This document shows positions 33,249-41,884 of a DNA stretch of 64,000 nucleotides, piece after piece. A program made the translations under genes and the position numbers. The notes below the pieces were generated by a model. It saw nothing but the letters and a program-made list of their open reading frames with translations. It was not told the DNA's origin and did not search any database. Source of the DNA: Deferribacterales bacterium UBA4806 (lineage in GTDB: Bacteria > Chrysiogenota > Deferribacteres > Deferribacterales > UBA228); NCBI GenBank assembly GCA_002402635.1, contig DHGE01000126.1, positions 5,478 to 69,477 of the forward strand. Direction: 5' to 3'. Positions within the stretch are counted from its first letter, which is position 1. The number at the start of each line of letters is the position of its first letter.

Positions 33249-35240
33249 ATGAAAAATACTTTTGAAAAAATCTTAAAAGAGATTGTTACAAACTCTCATT
33301 ATACAACCACACCTTATGATTTTTCTGTTTTGAATATTGAAATTTTAGAAAGTGCTTATGAAAGATTTTTAAGTAGGACTATAAATCTAATACACTTACA
33401 TCAAATAAAAATAGAAGAAAATCCAGAGGGTAGAAAAGCTGGAGGAGTTTATTATACTCCTGAATATATTGTTGATTATATTGTGAAGAACACTGTTGCT
33501 AAAAAAATTGAAGGACTAACTCCAGAGGAAATAAAGAATATAAAAATACTTGATCCAGCTTGTGGTTCTGGAAGATTTCTAACCAGTGCTTATGATTGCC
33601 TTTTAGAATATCACAAAGGATGGTATTCAAAAAATCAAAAAAATAAGGAATACAAAAAAGATTGGTATTCAACTGAGGATGGTAACCTCAAAATATGCAT
33701 TGATAAAAGAGGAGAAATACTTAGGAACAATATTTTTGGTGTAGATATTGACAGGGAAGCAACAGAAGTTGCAATGATGAGCTTATACTTAAAAATGCTT
33801 GATGATGGACTTGATAAAGGAGGGAGAGATCTTTCCTTTATGAAAGGACAGGTATTACCAGATATGGAAGATAACATAAAGTGTGGAAATAGTTTGGTCG
33901 GTCCAGATTATTTTGATGGTAATCCTTTAGCTAATGATAAAGATGAACGTAAAACTATTAATCCATTTGAATGGAAAGCTGAATTTAAAGAGATAATGAA
34001 TAATGGTGGTTTCGATATTATTATTGGTAATCCCCCATATGTTGATATTAAAGGATTGGATCCAAAGATAGTAAAATATTATTTTAAAAAATACTCTACT
34101 GTTGAAAATAGGATGAACCTTTATGCTGTGTTTGTTGAAAAATCTTTAATTTTACTAAAATGTGAAGGATACTTTGGTTTCATTATTCCTAATTCTATTT
34201 TATACAATAAATCATATTACAAATTAAGATCACTTATTTTAAATAACACAACTATAAATAAAGTAATAAGATTACCTGATAATGTATTCCAAAATGTTAA
34301 AGTGGAAACAATTATTTTAGTAATTGAAAATAAAAAAGTGGTTACAAATATATCACAGAGCGAAGTTATTATTTATCCAAGAGAGGCAACTATTAATGAA
34401 ATAAATATAGAAGACAAAAGTAAAGTTATAATATTTAATCAAGAAACTTGGAAATCTGAAGACAATATTATTAATATCTCCATTAATGTTTTAACAAAGC
34501 AACTGTTAGAAAAAATAGAAAAAAAAGCCACACCATTAATAGATATTTGTGATTTTTCTTTAGGTATAACACCTTATGATAAATATAAAGGGCATACAAA
34601 ATATCAAATAAAAAATAAAATATTTCATTCTAAAATGAAAATAGATGAAACTTATAAACCCTTATTATCTGGAGAAAATATAATTAGATATGGTGTTTTT
34701 TGGGATGGCAATAACTATATCCGTTATGGAAATTGGTTAGGAGCACCCAGAGAACAACGATTCTTTGTAAAATCCAGAATACTAGTTAGACAAATTCTAA
34801 GTGGCAAACCACTAAGAATTTACGCAGGATACTCAGAAGATGAACTTTATAATACACAAATTGCATTTAATCTTTTAATAAAAGATGGCGTTGATATCCA
34901 ACTTAAATATTTACTTGCAATATTGAATTCAAAATTAATGAGCTTTTATCATAAAGAGAAATATTTAGATCCATCAAAAACTTTATTTCAAAAGATTTTA
35001 ATAGTAAATACAAAGAAATTCCCAATGGTTATCCAAAAAACACAACAACAGCTTATAGCAGAGCTTGTAGAAAATATGATTAATGCTAATAAAGAACTAT
35101 TAAATTGTAGGTCAGACACAGATAAAAATATTATAGAAAGACAAATTAAATATCTTGATAAAAAAATTGATGAACTTGTGTATAGTATTTATGAATTGAC
35201 AGATGACGAAATTAAAATAATAGAAGAAAGTTTAGGATAA
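33249..35240 (+). CDS. Adenine-specific DNA methyltransferase (type IIG-like, no nuclease domain)
   Basis: About 663 residues. It contains the N6-adenine MTase motifs ILDPACGSGRFLTSAYD (motif I) and DIIIGNPPYVDI (motif IV, NPPY), preceded by AGGVYYTPEYIVDYIV, and a C-terminal target-recognition region. The N-terminus starts where the MTase half of type IIG (Eco57I-like) enzymes begins, so the nuclease half is absent. The best ribosome site (AGAAGGG) serves an ATG at 33215 that is out of frame through a run of eight A; one A fewer would join it to this ORF. Five of about seven GATC sites in the window lie here, suggesting recent transfer. Confidence 0.85.
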   Translation: MKNTFEKILKEIVTNSHYTTTPYDFSVLNIEILESAYERFLSRTINLIHLHQIKIEENPEGRKAGGVYYTPEYIVDYIVKNTVAKKIEGLTPEEIKNIKILDPACGSGRFLTSAYDCLLEYHKGWYSKNQKNKEYKKDWYSTEDGNLKICIDKRGEILRNNIFGVDIDREATEVAMMSLYLKMLDDGLDKGGRDLSFMKGQVLPDMEDNIKCGNSLVGPDYFDGNPLANDKDERKTINPFEWKAEFKEIMNNGGFDIIIGNPPYVDIKGLDPKIVKYYFKKYSTVENRMNLYAVFVEKSLILLKCEGYFGFIIPNSILYNKSYYKLRSLILNNTTINKVIRLPDNVFQNVKVETIILVIENKKVVTNISQSEVIIYPREATINEINIEDKSKVIIFNQETWKSEDNIINISINVLTKQLLEKIEKKATPLIDICDFSLGITPYDKYKGHTKYQIKNKIFHSKMKIDETYKPLLSGENIIRYGVFWDGNNYIRYGNWLGAPREQRFFVKSRILVRQILSGKPLRIYAGYSEDELYNTQIAFNLLIKDGVDIQLKYLLAILNSKLMSFYHKEKYLDPSKTLFQKILIVNTKKFPMVIQKTQQQLIAELVENMINANKELLNCRSDTDKNIIERQIKYLDKKIDELVYSIYELTDDEIKIIEESLG

Positions 35241-35261
35241 AAAGATAGAAGGAGGATACTT

Positions 35262-35420
35262 ATGAAAAGTAAGAAATCAAAATTAGATAGGGATATTGAA
35301 AAGTTTTTCAGGGATATGTTTGAAACCTTGGAAAACAATAAATTAGAGGACATTTTATTTGTGGTAGAAGGTAAGAAAGAGGAAGAGGAAAATAATAAGA
35401 AAGGGGATAAAGATGAGTGA
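35262..35420 (+). CDS. Hypothetical protein, 52 aa, acidic tail
   Basis: GAAGGAGGATACTT precedes the ATG. The protein is charged, with an E/K-rich end. It overlaps the next gene by 8 nt. It belongs to the last rightward pair before the convergent junction. Confidence 0.45.
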   Translation: MKSKKSKLDRDIEKFFRDMFETLENNKLEDILFVVEGKKEEEENNKKGDKDE

Positions 35421-36054
35421 GTACAATTTTACAATTAGTTTTGAAATAAAATTCCCTCAGGATTGGATTCAATATCCTATTATGGCTATAGGGCGCAAGA
35501 TATCACCTGAAAATTATGATAAATGTTTTCATCTGGCTATAGAATTTATGAAATTATTTGATTTACGATTGCTTAGATATTTAAAAGTTATTTATTTTCT
35601 GGAATATATGCAATTATATGGTAAAGAAGGATGGGGTGGTACCCGAACTAAAAATTCAATCTATTGCACTTATAAAGGCTATTATACTGATTATGATGTG
35701 TTGCGAATACTTGTTGAAGAATTTAGTTCAGTATTATGGTTAAATAATCCTTTTACCAAGACAGAAAAAGAACAATGGTATCAATGTTTGCCTATAGATT
35801 TTAAATATTATGGTACTGGAATAGAAGTATTGGGTGAAAAAGATTTATTGAAAGAAAATGAAAATTTATTTAACAAAGGATTTCTTAATACTTATGCTAT
35901 GAGTAGCTTGGAAAATGATCTTAATCAAATTTTTGTGTATATGTTTTTGAAAAAAGATGAATTAAATAATATAATAGAAAACAATGAATTGATAAAAAGA
36001 AAGGTAAAAATTGTAAAGGAATGGTTAACAAAAATAATTTTAAAACTATTATAA
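35413..36054 (+). CDS. Hypothetical protein, 213 aa, possibly a degenerate zincin fold
   Basis: Not firmly recognised. LVEEFSSVLWLNNPF and, later, GFLNTYAMSSLENDLNQIF resemble the positions of a metallopeptidase helix and its downstream 'YA.....eD..E.fa' partner in zincin-like proteins, but the His residues of HExxH are missing. If the fold is right, the protein is inactive. It carries one of the few GATC sites and converges on the MCP gene with a 6-nt overlap. Confidence 0.35.
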   Translation: MSEYNFTISFEIKFPQDWIQYPIMAIGRKISPENYDKCFHLAIEFMKLFDLRLLRYLKVIYFLEYMQLYGKEGWGGTRTKNSIYCTYKGYYTDYDVLRILVEEFSSVLWLNNPFTKTEKEQWYQCLPIDFKYYGTGIEVLGEKDLLKENENLFNKGFLNTYAMSSLENDLNQIFVYMFLKKDELNNIIENNELIKRKVKIVKEWLTKIILKLL

Positions 36055-38037
36055 CTTAAACCGATTGATTAATTCCTGTAATTTATTATTTAGATTACTT
36101 AGATTTTCCATCTCATCTCCTACCGTTTCAATTATAGACCTGGTTTCAGCGAAAGCTGATGAGATTTCCTGAATTGAGGAGCTAGAATTTTCCAGTGCTT
36201 CGGATTGTTGGTATATAGCAGGTTTTATTTTATTTATAAAATTATTAAAAATTGTTTCCATATTATTCATTATGGTGTTGAAAATATTGGTAGTATTGAT
36301 TATATTTTCTTGACTATCAGAAATAGAATTATCTACAATTTCTATTTGTTCATTAACCTCCTTATTTTGACTTACAATTTCATTTAGTGTGGTTGTTATT
36401 TCCTTTATTGAATTCCTTGTTTTCTCCGATAGTTTTCCTATCTCTCCCGCTATCACTGTAAAACCAGCTCCTTCCTGTCCTATTCTTGCCGCTTCAATAC
36501 TTGCATTTAAGGCTAATAGATGGGTATTTTCTGCTACATCATTTATGAGATTTAATATAGGATTTATTTCCTTTATAATATTACTGTAATTGTGAATACG
36601 GAGGGTTAGATTATCATAGTTATTCTGTATGGTCTTTATGTTGGTTTGTATTTTATTAAGATTAGCAATTCCTTTATTATTATCTTCTTTAGCCTTCCCA
36701 AGTATTTCCACATCTTGTTCCACTATATCATTTATTTCTTTTCCATTTTGATTTATCTCTTCTACGGAGGAGGCGATATAGGTTAGTTGTTCATTTTGAA
36801 CTTGTACGGTTTTTGTAGTTTGCTCCATAGCGGCACTAACTTGTTCACATATTTGATTTACTGTAGTGAAATTATTTTTTATATTATTAATTAAGTTAGC
36901 TATGGTATCTACGAATTCATTGTAATATTTTACAATAAGATTAAATTCATCTTTTTTATTGAGGGTTAGTTTTTGTGTTAAATCTGCTTCCTTACTGGAC
37001 ATTACTTGTAATGAATTGGTTATTTCTGTAAGTGGTTTTACTACCAGATTTCTGAATACAAAGTAATAGGAGGTATTTAATATTAAAAACATAATAAAAT
37101 AGGCTTGCGTTAATGATATTAATAATTTTCTAATTTGATATGTTATAAATTTGTTAGGTATCCCATACATTACATACCAGTCGTTTTCCATATTTTGTAA
37201 ACTAAATTTATCACTGACGAAATAGTGTTTTTTAACACCATCGAAGGTACTGATAAAATATTTTTTACCACTTACAGTATTGTTCACTATTTGTTTTACT
37301 TCCGGGGCTGTACTATTTATTATTTTTTCCCCACCAGGGTGAAATAGTATATTTTTATCACTATCAATAACTGTAACTATATCATTCTTATTTATCATTA
37401 ATTTTGAGTAATGTGTTGAAAAGTAATCCAGTTTTAAGGTTACCGCTAGAATTCCTATTAATTCATCATTTTGTTTTATTGGTACTGCTATTGGGATTGT
37501 TCTATTTTGGTTTATGTAGGATATATGAATTTTCCCGATATAATAGGATAAATTATCCTCTATTATTTTTTGTACCCATTTTTCTTTTAATGTACTTTGT
37601 CCTAAAAGTTTTTTATCCTCTAACACGCCTAAAACAAAATCACCGTACCCTACTTCATATTCTTTATCATATATATTTAAGTTATCTTTTTTATCCATTA
37701 GGTTAATTATTCCTATGTCAAAAATTGCTTCATTGTTTTTCATAGCTTCGTTTAAGGTGTATATTGCTTCCTGTCTATATTCCATATTTTCTGGGTGTAA
37801 TAAAATATTTTTTACTGTAGTGGTTTTTGATATTGAGCTTAGATAAGATATATAATTATTAAAAAAATTGTTTAGGTTATCTTGTACATTTCTGTTAATT
37901 GAGTTTGTTATAATTTTATACCTGCTTATGATAATTCTACTGTTTTGAAAATAAGTGATTATACCGTAAAAAACGAAGGTAGATAATGTGATAATATTAA
38001 TTAAAATTAAAAATTTATTGATTAATTTCTTTTTTAT
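36049..38037 (-). CDS. Methyl-accepting chemotaxis protein (full length, non-ATG start)
   Basis: About 662 residues. The ORF stays open 84 codons above the first ATG (37785), and that stretch encodes a charged start plus helix KKKLINKFLILINIITL..., the expected first membrane segment. The best start is an ATA at 38037 overlapping the upstream TAA; there is no ATG, GTG or TTG in between. Order: TM1 (about 9-30), dCache-like periplasmic domain (about 31-300, with DIGIINLM and HYFVSDKF), TM2 (about 305-330), HAMP, and a signalling tip VAENTHLLALNASIEAARIG. The end LQELINRFKL is a normal MCP terminus. It should signal to host CheA/CheW. Confidence 0.85.
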   Translation of the reverse strand: MKKKLINKFLILINIITLSTFVFYGIITYFQNSRIIISRYKIITNSINRNVQDNLNNFFNNYISYLSSISKTTTVKNILLHPENMEYRQEAIYTLNEAMKNNEAIFDIGIINLMDKKDNLNIYDKEYEVGYGDFVLGVLEDKKLLGQSTLKEKWVQKIIEDNLSYYIGKIHISYINQNRTIPIAVPIKQNDELIGILAVTLKLDYFSTHYSKLMINKNDIVTVIDSDKNILFHPGGEKIINSTAPEVKQIVNNTVSGKKYFISTFDGVKKHYFVSDKFSLQNMENDWYVMYGIPNKFITYQIRKLLISLTQAYFIMFLILNTSYYFVFRNLVVKPLTEITNSLQVMSSKEADLTQKLTLNKKDEFNLIVKYYNEFVDTIANLINNIKNNFTTVNQICEQVSAAMEQTTKTVQVQNEQLTYIASSVEEINQNGKEINDIVEQDVEILGKAKEDNNKGIANLNKIQTNIKTIQNNYDNLTLRIHNYSNIIKEINPILNLINDVAENTHLLALNASIEAARIGQEGAGFTVIAGEIGKLSEKTRNSIKEITTTLNEIVSQNKEVNEQIEIVDNSISDSQENIINTTNIFNTIMNNMETIFNNFINKIKPAIYQQSEALENSSSSIQEISSAFAETRSIIETVGDEMENLSNLNNKLQELINRFKL

Positions 38038-39734
38038 AATATTCTCAATACCTCTTCTACTGTGGTTTTACCTTGCTTTATTTTTTCCATAGCGTGGTCT
38101 TTAAGGGTTTTCATCCCCTGTTCTTTTCTAGCTATCTCTTCCAGTTCCTCAATTATTTTATTTTGTAACAAGGCTTTTTTTAATTCCTTATCAAACCTCA
38201 CCATTTCGAATATTCCAGTCCTTCCCTTAAATCCTGTGCCATTACACTTTTCACAGCCTCTCCCCTTCATCGGGATAAATGAATTTAGTTCATCTTTATT
38301 AAATCCAAAATTTATTAAAAATTCTTCGGTATATTCATTATTCTCAGTTTTACAATTAGGACAGATAGTTCTTATTAAACGCTGGGCTATAGCAAGTTCC
38401 ATAGTACTGGTTATCAAAAACCTTTCAATTCCCATATTAAAAAATCTGTCAATAGTTCCTATAGCATTGTTTGTATGTAATGTTGATAAGGTTAAATGTC
38501 CAGTTAAGGAGCATTGCATAGTCCCCAAAGCTGTTTCCCTATCTCTTATCTCTCCTACCATTATAATATCGGGGTCTTGTCTCAAAAAGGTTCTGATAAT
38601 TCTATTATAAGTCATACCTGTTGCTTCGTTTATCTGACTCTGGTTTATTCCCAGAATATCATATTCAATAGGGTCTTCCACTGTGAGTACGTGTTTATGG
38701 TTTTCGTTTAACTTGTTTAGTATAGCATATAGAGTGGTAGATTTCCCCATACTTGTAGCACCTGTTACCACTATCAATCCTGTACTTTTATTTATACTGG
38801 AGTCTATTATTTTCAAGTGGTCTTCATTCATTCCCAATTTTTCCATATCTAGCAGGTATTTTTCTTTAACTAATAATCTTAAAGCTACCTTTTCTCCATA
38901 AAGTGTAGGCAATGTAGATACTCTAACATCTACCAATTTATTTTTAATAGTTATAAATATTTTTCCATCTTGAGGCATAAGTTTATTAGCTATGTCCATC
39001 CTCGCTATTAATTTACATCGACTAATAAGAGGACTTTTTATTTTAGCGGGTAGGTTTATTATTTCTTGTAAAATCCCATCAATTCGCATTCTAATTCTAC
39101 AATGGTCTTTATAAGGTTCTATATGTATATCTGTAGCATTGTCCCGTATGGCTATGTCTAACAAATTATTTAGTAAATTGATAATTGGGGCTTCATCTTT
39201 TGTAACGTTTATGGTGGTTAAATCTAATACAGGTATCTTTCTTTCTTCGGACTCCTCTTGTATGTCCTTGAAATAATCTTGCCTTAAATATTTCTGTAAT
39301 TCTTTTTTTCCAATTCGATTTTGTATTGCTTGGTCTATATATTTTTCAAGTTCGATATAGAATTCAATCTTTTTACCTACTATGAATTCAATTTCGTTTT
39401 TTATTGTTAAGTCAGCTACATTACCGCAGGCAACTTTTATGGTATTTCCTACCATATCGAAGGGGACTATTTTATATTTTTCGCATATCTCATCACTGAT
39501 TAAGGTATTTATTTCGGGTTTTATGTTAACTTTGTTTAAGTTCACATAAGGAACACCAGTTTGCTCACTTAAGGCTTTCAATATTTCTTCTTTCGGAACA
39601 TACCCTAAACTATCCAAAATTGAACCAACTTTTTTACCACATTTATTCTGTATGTCTAGGATTTCTTTTATCTGGGTGTCAGTTAATAATCCCTTGTTTT
39701 TAAGGATTTTTAATAATTTGTTATAGTTGGTCAT
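38034..39734 (-). CDS. GspE/PilB-type secretion or pilus ATPase
   Basis: 566 residues and apparently complete. An N-terminal GspE_N/MshEN domain (ILKNKGLLTDTQIKEILD, then ILKALSEQTGVPYVNL) is followed by the motor: Walker A VTGATSMGKSTTLY, Asp box, Walker B IIMVGEIRDRETA and His box GHLTLSTLHTNN. A four-Cys zinc site follows (CPNC ... CEKCNGTG). Cellular relatives power type IV pilus extension or type II secretion. All catalytic motifs are intact. It is translated directly ahead of the MCP (ATAA junction). Confidence 0.92.
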   Translation of the reverse strand: MTNYNKLLKILKNKGLLTDTQIKEILDIQNKCGKKVGSILDSLGYVPKEEILKALSEQTGVPYVNLNKVNIKPEINTLISDEICEKYKIVPFDMVGNTIKVACGNVADLTIKNEIEFIVGKKIEFYIELEKYIDQAIQNRIGKKELQKYLRQDYFKDIQEESEERKIPVLDLTTINVTKDEAPIINLLNNLLDIAIRDNATDIHIEPYKDHCRIRMRIDGILQEIINLPAKIKSPLISRCKLIARMDIANKLMPQDGKIFITIKNKLVDVRVSTLPTLYGEKVALRLLVKEKYLLDMEKLGMNEDHLKIIDSSINKSTGLIVVTGATSMGKSTTLYAILNKLNENHKHVLTVEDPIEYDILGINQSQINEATGMTYNRIIRTFLRQDPDIIMVGEIRDRETALGTMQCSLTGHLTLSTLHTNNAIGTIDRFFNMGIERFLITSTMELAIAQRLIRTICPNCKTENNEYTEEFLINFGFNKDELNSFIPMKGRGCEKCNGTGFKGRTGIFEMVRFDKELKKALLQNKIIEELEEIARKEQGMKTLKDHAMEKIKQGKTTVEEVLRIL

Positions 39735-40024
39735 TTTCTTGTTTTAGATAAAGTTTAATTACTCTTTCATACTCTTCAAGTTTGTTTAAGTTTATATAAG
39801 GAATATTTGTCTGTTCCTTTAAAGCTTTTAATATCTCTTTTTTCGGGGCATAGTTTTGATTATATAAAATGGAGATAATTTTTTCCCCAGTTTTGTTTTG
39901 TATATCTAAAATTTCCTTTATCTGGACATCGGTCAATAATCCTTTATCCTTAAGGATTTTTAAAATTTTATTGGTTTTCATTCTTATACCTTAGATAAAG
40001 CTTGATTATCCTCTCATATTCTTC
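39531..40024. repeat. Tandem duplication, about 247-bp unit
   Basis: The end of the lipoprotein gene (EEYERIIKLYL) plus the start of the 86-aa gene is repeated as the end of the 86-aa gene (EEYERVIKLYL) plus the start of the ATPase gene. The offset is 247 bp. Protein identity in the GspE_N part is high (KGLLTDxQIKEILDIQNK). Confidence 0.7.
39721..39981 (-). CDS. Free-standing GspE_N/MshEN-domain protein, 86 aa
   Basis: Residues 1-68 match the N-domain of the adjacent ATPase almost position for position (KGLLTDVQIKEILDIQNKTG, then PKKEILKALKEQTNIPYINL). The last 18 residues match the end of the upstream lipoprotein. It arose by tandem duplication. MshEN domains bind c-di-GMP in some ATPases, so it might sense the nucleotide or compete with the ATPase for a partner; this is inference. 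Confidence 0.75.
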   Translation of the reverse strand: MKTNKILKILKDKGLLTDVQIKEILDIQNKTGEKIISILYNQNYAPKKEILKALKEQTNIPYINLNKLEEYERVIKLYLKQENDQL

Positions 40025-40270
40025 AATAGTGTTTTCATATCCTCTTTTATTATCAATCAGGTTTTGTAAATCCATATTATCCATACACCATTTGGTTTGG
40101 TTATCTACTATATATTTTCTAACCATAACTTCTTTTAAATCAGGTCTTTCAACCAAGGTTAAATCGGGTAGTTCAGATTTAATATAAATGTATTTATATA
40201 CTGGTTCCTTTACAGTTTTGGTACAAGCTAAAATAGTAAATAGTAAACCTATTAAAATTAATTTTTTCAC
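39968..40270 (-). CDS. Lipoprotein, probable outer-membrane spanin (Rz1-like)
   Basis: The GTG at 40270 is chosen because it overlaps the upstream stop (GTGA) and gives a compact lipoprotein signal, MKKLILIGLLFTILAC, with lipobox Cys at residue 16. After it come KEPVYKYIYIKSELPDL and ERPDLKEV, the Pro-containing pattern of o-spanins. It directly follows a membrane coiled-coil gene, the usual i-spanin then o-spanin order. Spanins fuse inner and outer membranes at lysis. The C-terminus is shared with the downstream duplicate. Confidence 0.65.
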   Translation of the reverse strand: MKKLILIGLLFTILACTKTVKEPVYKYIYIKSELPDLTLVERPDLKEVMVRKYIVDNQTKWCMDNMDLQNLIDNKRGYENTIEEYERIIKLYLRYKNENQ

Positions 40271-40611
40271 GGTTGTCCCCACTTTCCTAAATCAATTTCA
40301 TCTTTGTCATTTAGATTAATATTAGGTAGTCCTTGTTTTTGTCTTTCCTCTTTTATTTGCCTATTTATTTCCTTTAACAATAAATCATCCTGTAATTTTT
40401 TATCTAATATTTCTTTGTTTTCCTGGTTAACCTCTATTAGGTCATCTACTTTTTTCTCACTTGTTTTTAGGTCTTTATTTAATCCTTCTATTTTTTTGTT
40501 TTTGAATTTTAGCAGGGTATATAATACTCCTATTATAGCAGTCCAAATTAGGTATGTGTTTGTTTTTAAGAATTCCCAGATTTTCTTTATAATTTCTATA
40601 AAACTCATCAT
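40267..40611 (-). CDS. Membrane coiled-coil protein, probable inner-membrane spanin (Rz-like)
   Basis: 114 residues. One N-terminal membrane helix (about 19-37, TYLIWTAIIGVLYTLL), then a Lys/Glu-rich coiled coil, matches i-spanin topology. AAGGAGG lies before two ATGs in a row; the second is equally possible. Its stop overlaps the lipoprotein start. An alternative is a pilus inner-membrane alignment protein, given the ATPase nearby, but size and order favour a spanin. Confidence 0.6.
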   Translation of the reverse strand: MMSFIEIIKKIWEFLKTNTYLIWTAIIGVLYTLLKFKNKKIEGLNKDLKTSEKKVDDLIEVNQENKEILDKKLQDDLLLKEINRQIKEERQKQGLPNINLNDKDEIDLGKWGQP

Positions 40612-41312
40612 AGCCTCCTTATCTCTACCTTTTTAAAATTATTTGTATTGAATGATTTTAAATCCACATCTACATTGTCCCCTATCAGAAAATGTAATTC
40701 AACTTTGTTAGTATTTACTAAAATTGTATTTATTACGTTTATCTGCTTTTTTATATATTCGGTTATATTTAAAATTTCCGGTAGGATTATTATTGGTACT
40801 TTTTCATTAGTGAAGGTATAAAAATAAGTTTTGTTGCTATAATCTAACCTCTTTATAGTGGAGCAATTTACATTAGTTTCCTTTACCAATAACATTAGAT
40901 AATATACATCATATACCACGGTGTTTAAGGTACAAATATAATTTTTATATAACTCGTCCTTGCTCAGATAAGAGGGCTGACTAAAAAATCCGATTATCTT
41001 TTTTGCTATTATATTGTTCAGGTAGTAATCAAATAGCAACGTTATTAATTTTTGATATCTATAAGGGACATTATTAATGGGTTTTTCTAAGAAGTATATA
41101 AAACGGTTTAAAATGGTGTCTGCTACTTCCTTTTTGTTTATACAGCTATAAAATTCAAAACAGTTGCTTAGAGATAATAGTAAATTAGTATGGGTTATGC
41201 TATATGAATTAAATAACACTCGTTTAAATTTCGGTTCTTTTCTTAGGTTTATCTGGTAATATTTAATTTCGTTTATTTTGCTTTCTAAAAGCTTGTAATA
41301 ATTTATTTGCAT
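40608..41312 (-). CDS. Hypothetical protein, 234 aa
   Basis: Not recognised. It is soluble, Asn/Ile/Tyr-rich, with no signal peptide and a beta-rich C-half (YFYTFTNEKVPIIILPEIL). The ATG overlaps the previous stop in TAATG. It sits between spanin-like and membrane genes, so a lysis or envelope role is possible. Confidence 0.55.
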   Translation of the reverse strand: MQINYYKLLESKINEIKYYQINLRKEPKFKRVLFNSYSITHTNLLLSLSNCFEFYSCINKKEVADTILNRFIYFLEKPINNVPYRYQKLITLLFDYYLNNIIAKKIIGFFSQPSYLSKDELYKNYICTLNTVVYDVYYLMLLVKETNVNCSTIKRLDYSNKTYFYTFTNEKVPIIILPEILNITEYIKKQINVINTILVNTNKVELHFLIGDNVDVDLKSFNTNNFKKVEIRRL

Positions 41313-41560
41313 TATTTTTTATAGACCTCACATCTAATGTTAATCTCTTTTATTTTGTCTTCAATATTTTTTACAGATTTTTCTATTTCATTTAGTTGTT
41401 TTTCCACTTTGTTAATAGTCTCCATATTTTTATCCACTAGTTTATCGTATTTGCGCATCTTTGGGACTGCTTGAGTGGTTATGAAAAAAGTTAGAAAACA
41501 GATAACTATTACATATATAATGGTACTTAAATTTCCGTATAATAATAATTGGTCTAACAA
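41312..41560 (-). CDS. Membrane coiled-coil protein, 82 aa
   Basis: The start is a TTG with a strong GGAGGGG site. A membrane helix at residues 9-32 (NLSTIIYVIVICFLTFFITT) is followed by a coiled coil with heptads. Its plan is like that of the i-spanin-like protein, so it might be a second spanin-type or a holin partner. Confidence 0.5.
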   Translation of the reverse strand: MLDQLLLYGNLSTIIYVIVICFLTFFITTQAVPKMRKYDKLVDKNMETINKVEKQLNEIEKSVKNIEDKIKEINIRCEVYKK

Positions 41561-41569
41561 AATCCCCTC

Positions 41570-41884
41570 CTATTGCTCGGTAAACTTAGAACAGCTTTTA
41601 TTTAGGTTTTGAATCCATACTTCCATAACTTTACTTTCCTTGTGATAGTCTGGTATTTTTATAATTACTTTGTAATAGGAAGGTTCTGTCTCTTCTACAT
41701 AGCAAATATTGTCAATACAAATCCTTGTAGCACATACTATTTTTTGAAATTCATCTTTATTGTTATTTTTCAGATTATTTGCAGTAAAATTTATTTTAAA
41801 AGTGTAACCTATTAACAATAAGATAAATACACAAAACACAGCATACATCCAATATTCCTTTAAAATTTTAATAAAAGATGTCAA
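41570..41884 (-). CDS. Single-pass membrane protein, 104 aa
   Basis: TTG start with GGAGGGGAC upstream, inside the last codons of the binding-protein gene. One helix (residues 13-31) is followed by an extracytoplasmic domain with four Cys (CATRICIDNICYVEE and a late NKSCSK), consistent with disulfides in the periplasm. Function unknown. Confidence 0.5.
   Translation of the reverse strand: MTSFIKILKEYWMYAVFCVFILLLIGYTFKINFTANNLKNNNKDEFQKIVCATRICIDNICYVEETEPSYYKVIIKIPDYHKESKVMEVWIQNLNKSCSKFTEQ

Noticed and set aside
39968..40611. Pilus alignment proteins (PilN/PilO/PilP-like) for the two small membrane genes near the ATPase
   Set aside because: Gene order, overlap, sizes and the short Pro-containing lipoprotein fit a spanin pair more simply; the pilus idea remains only as an alternative.
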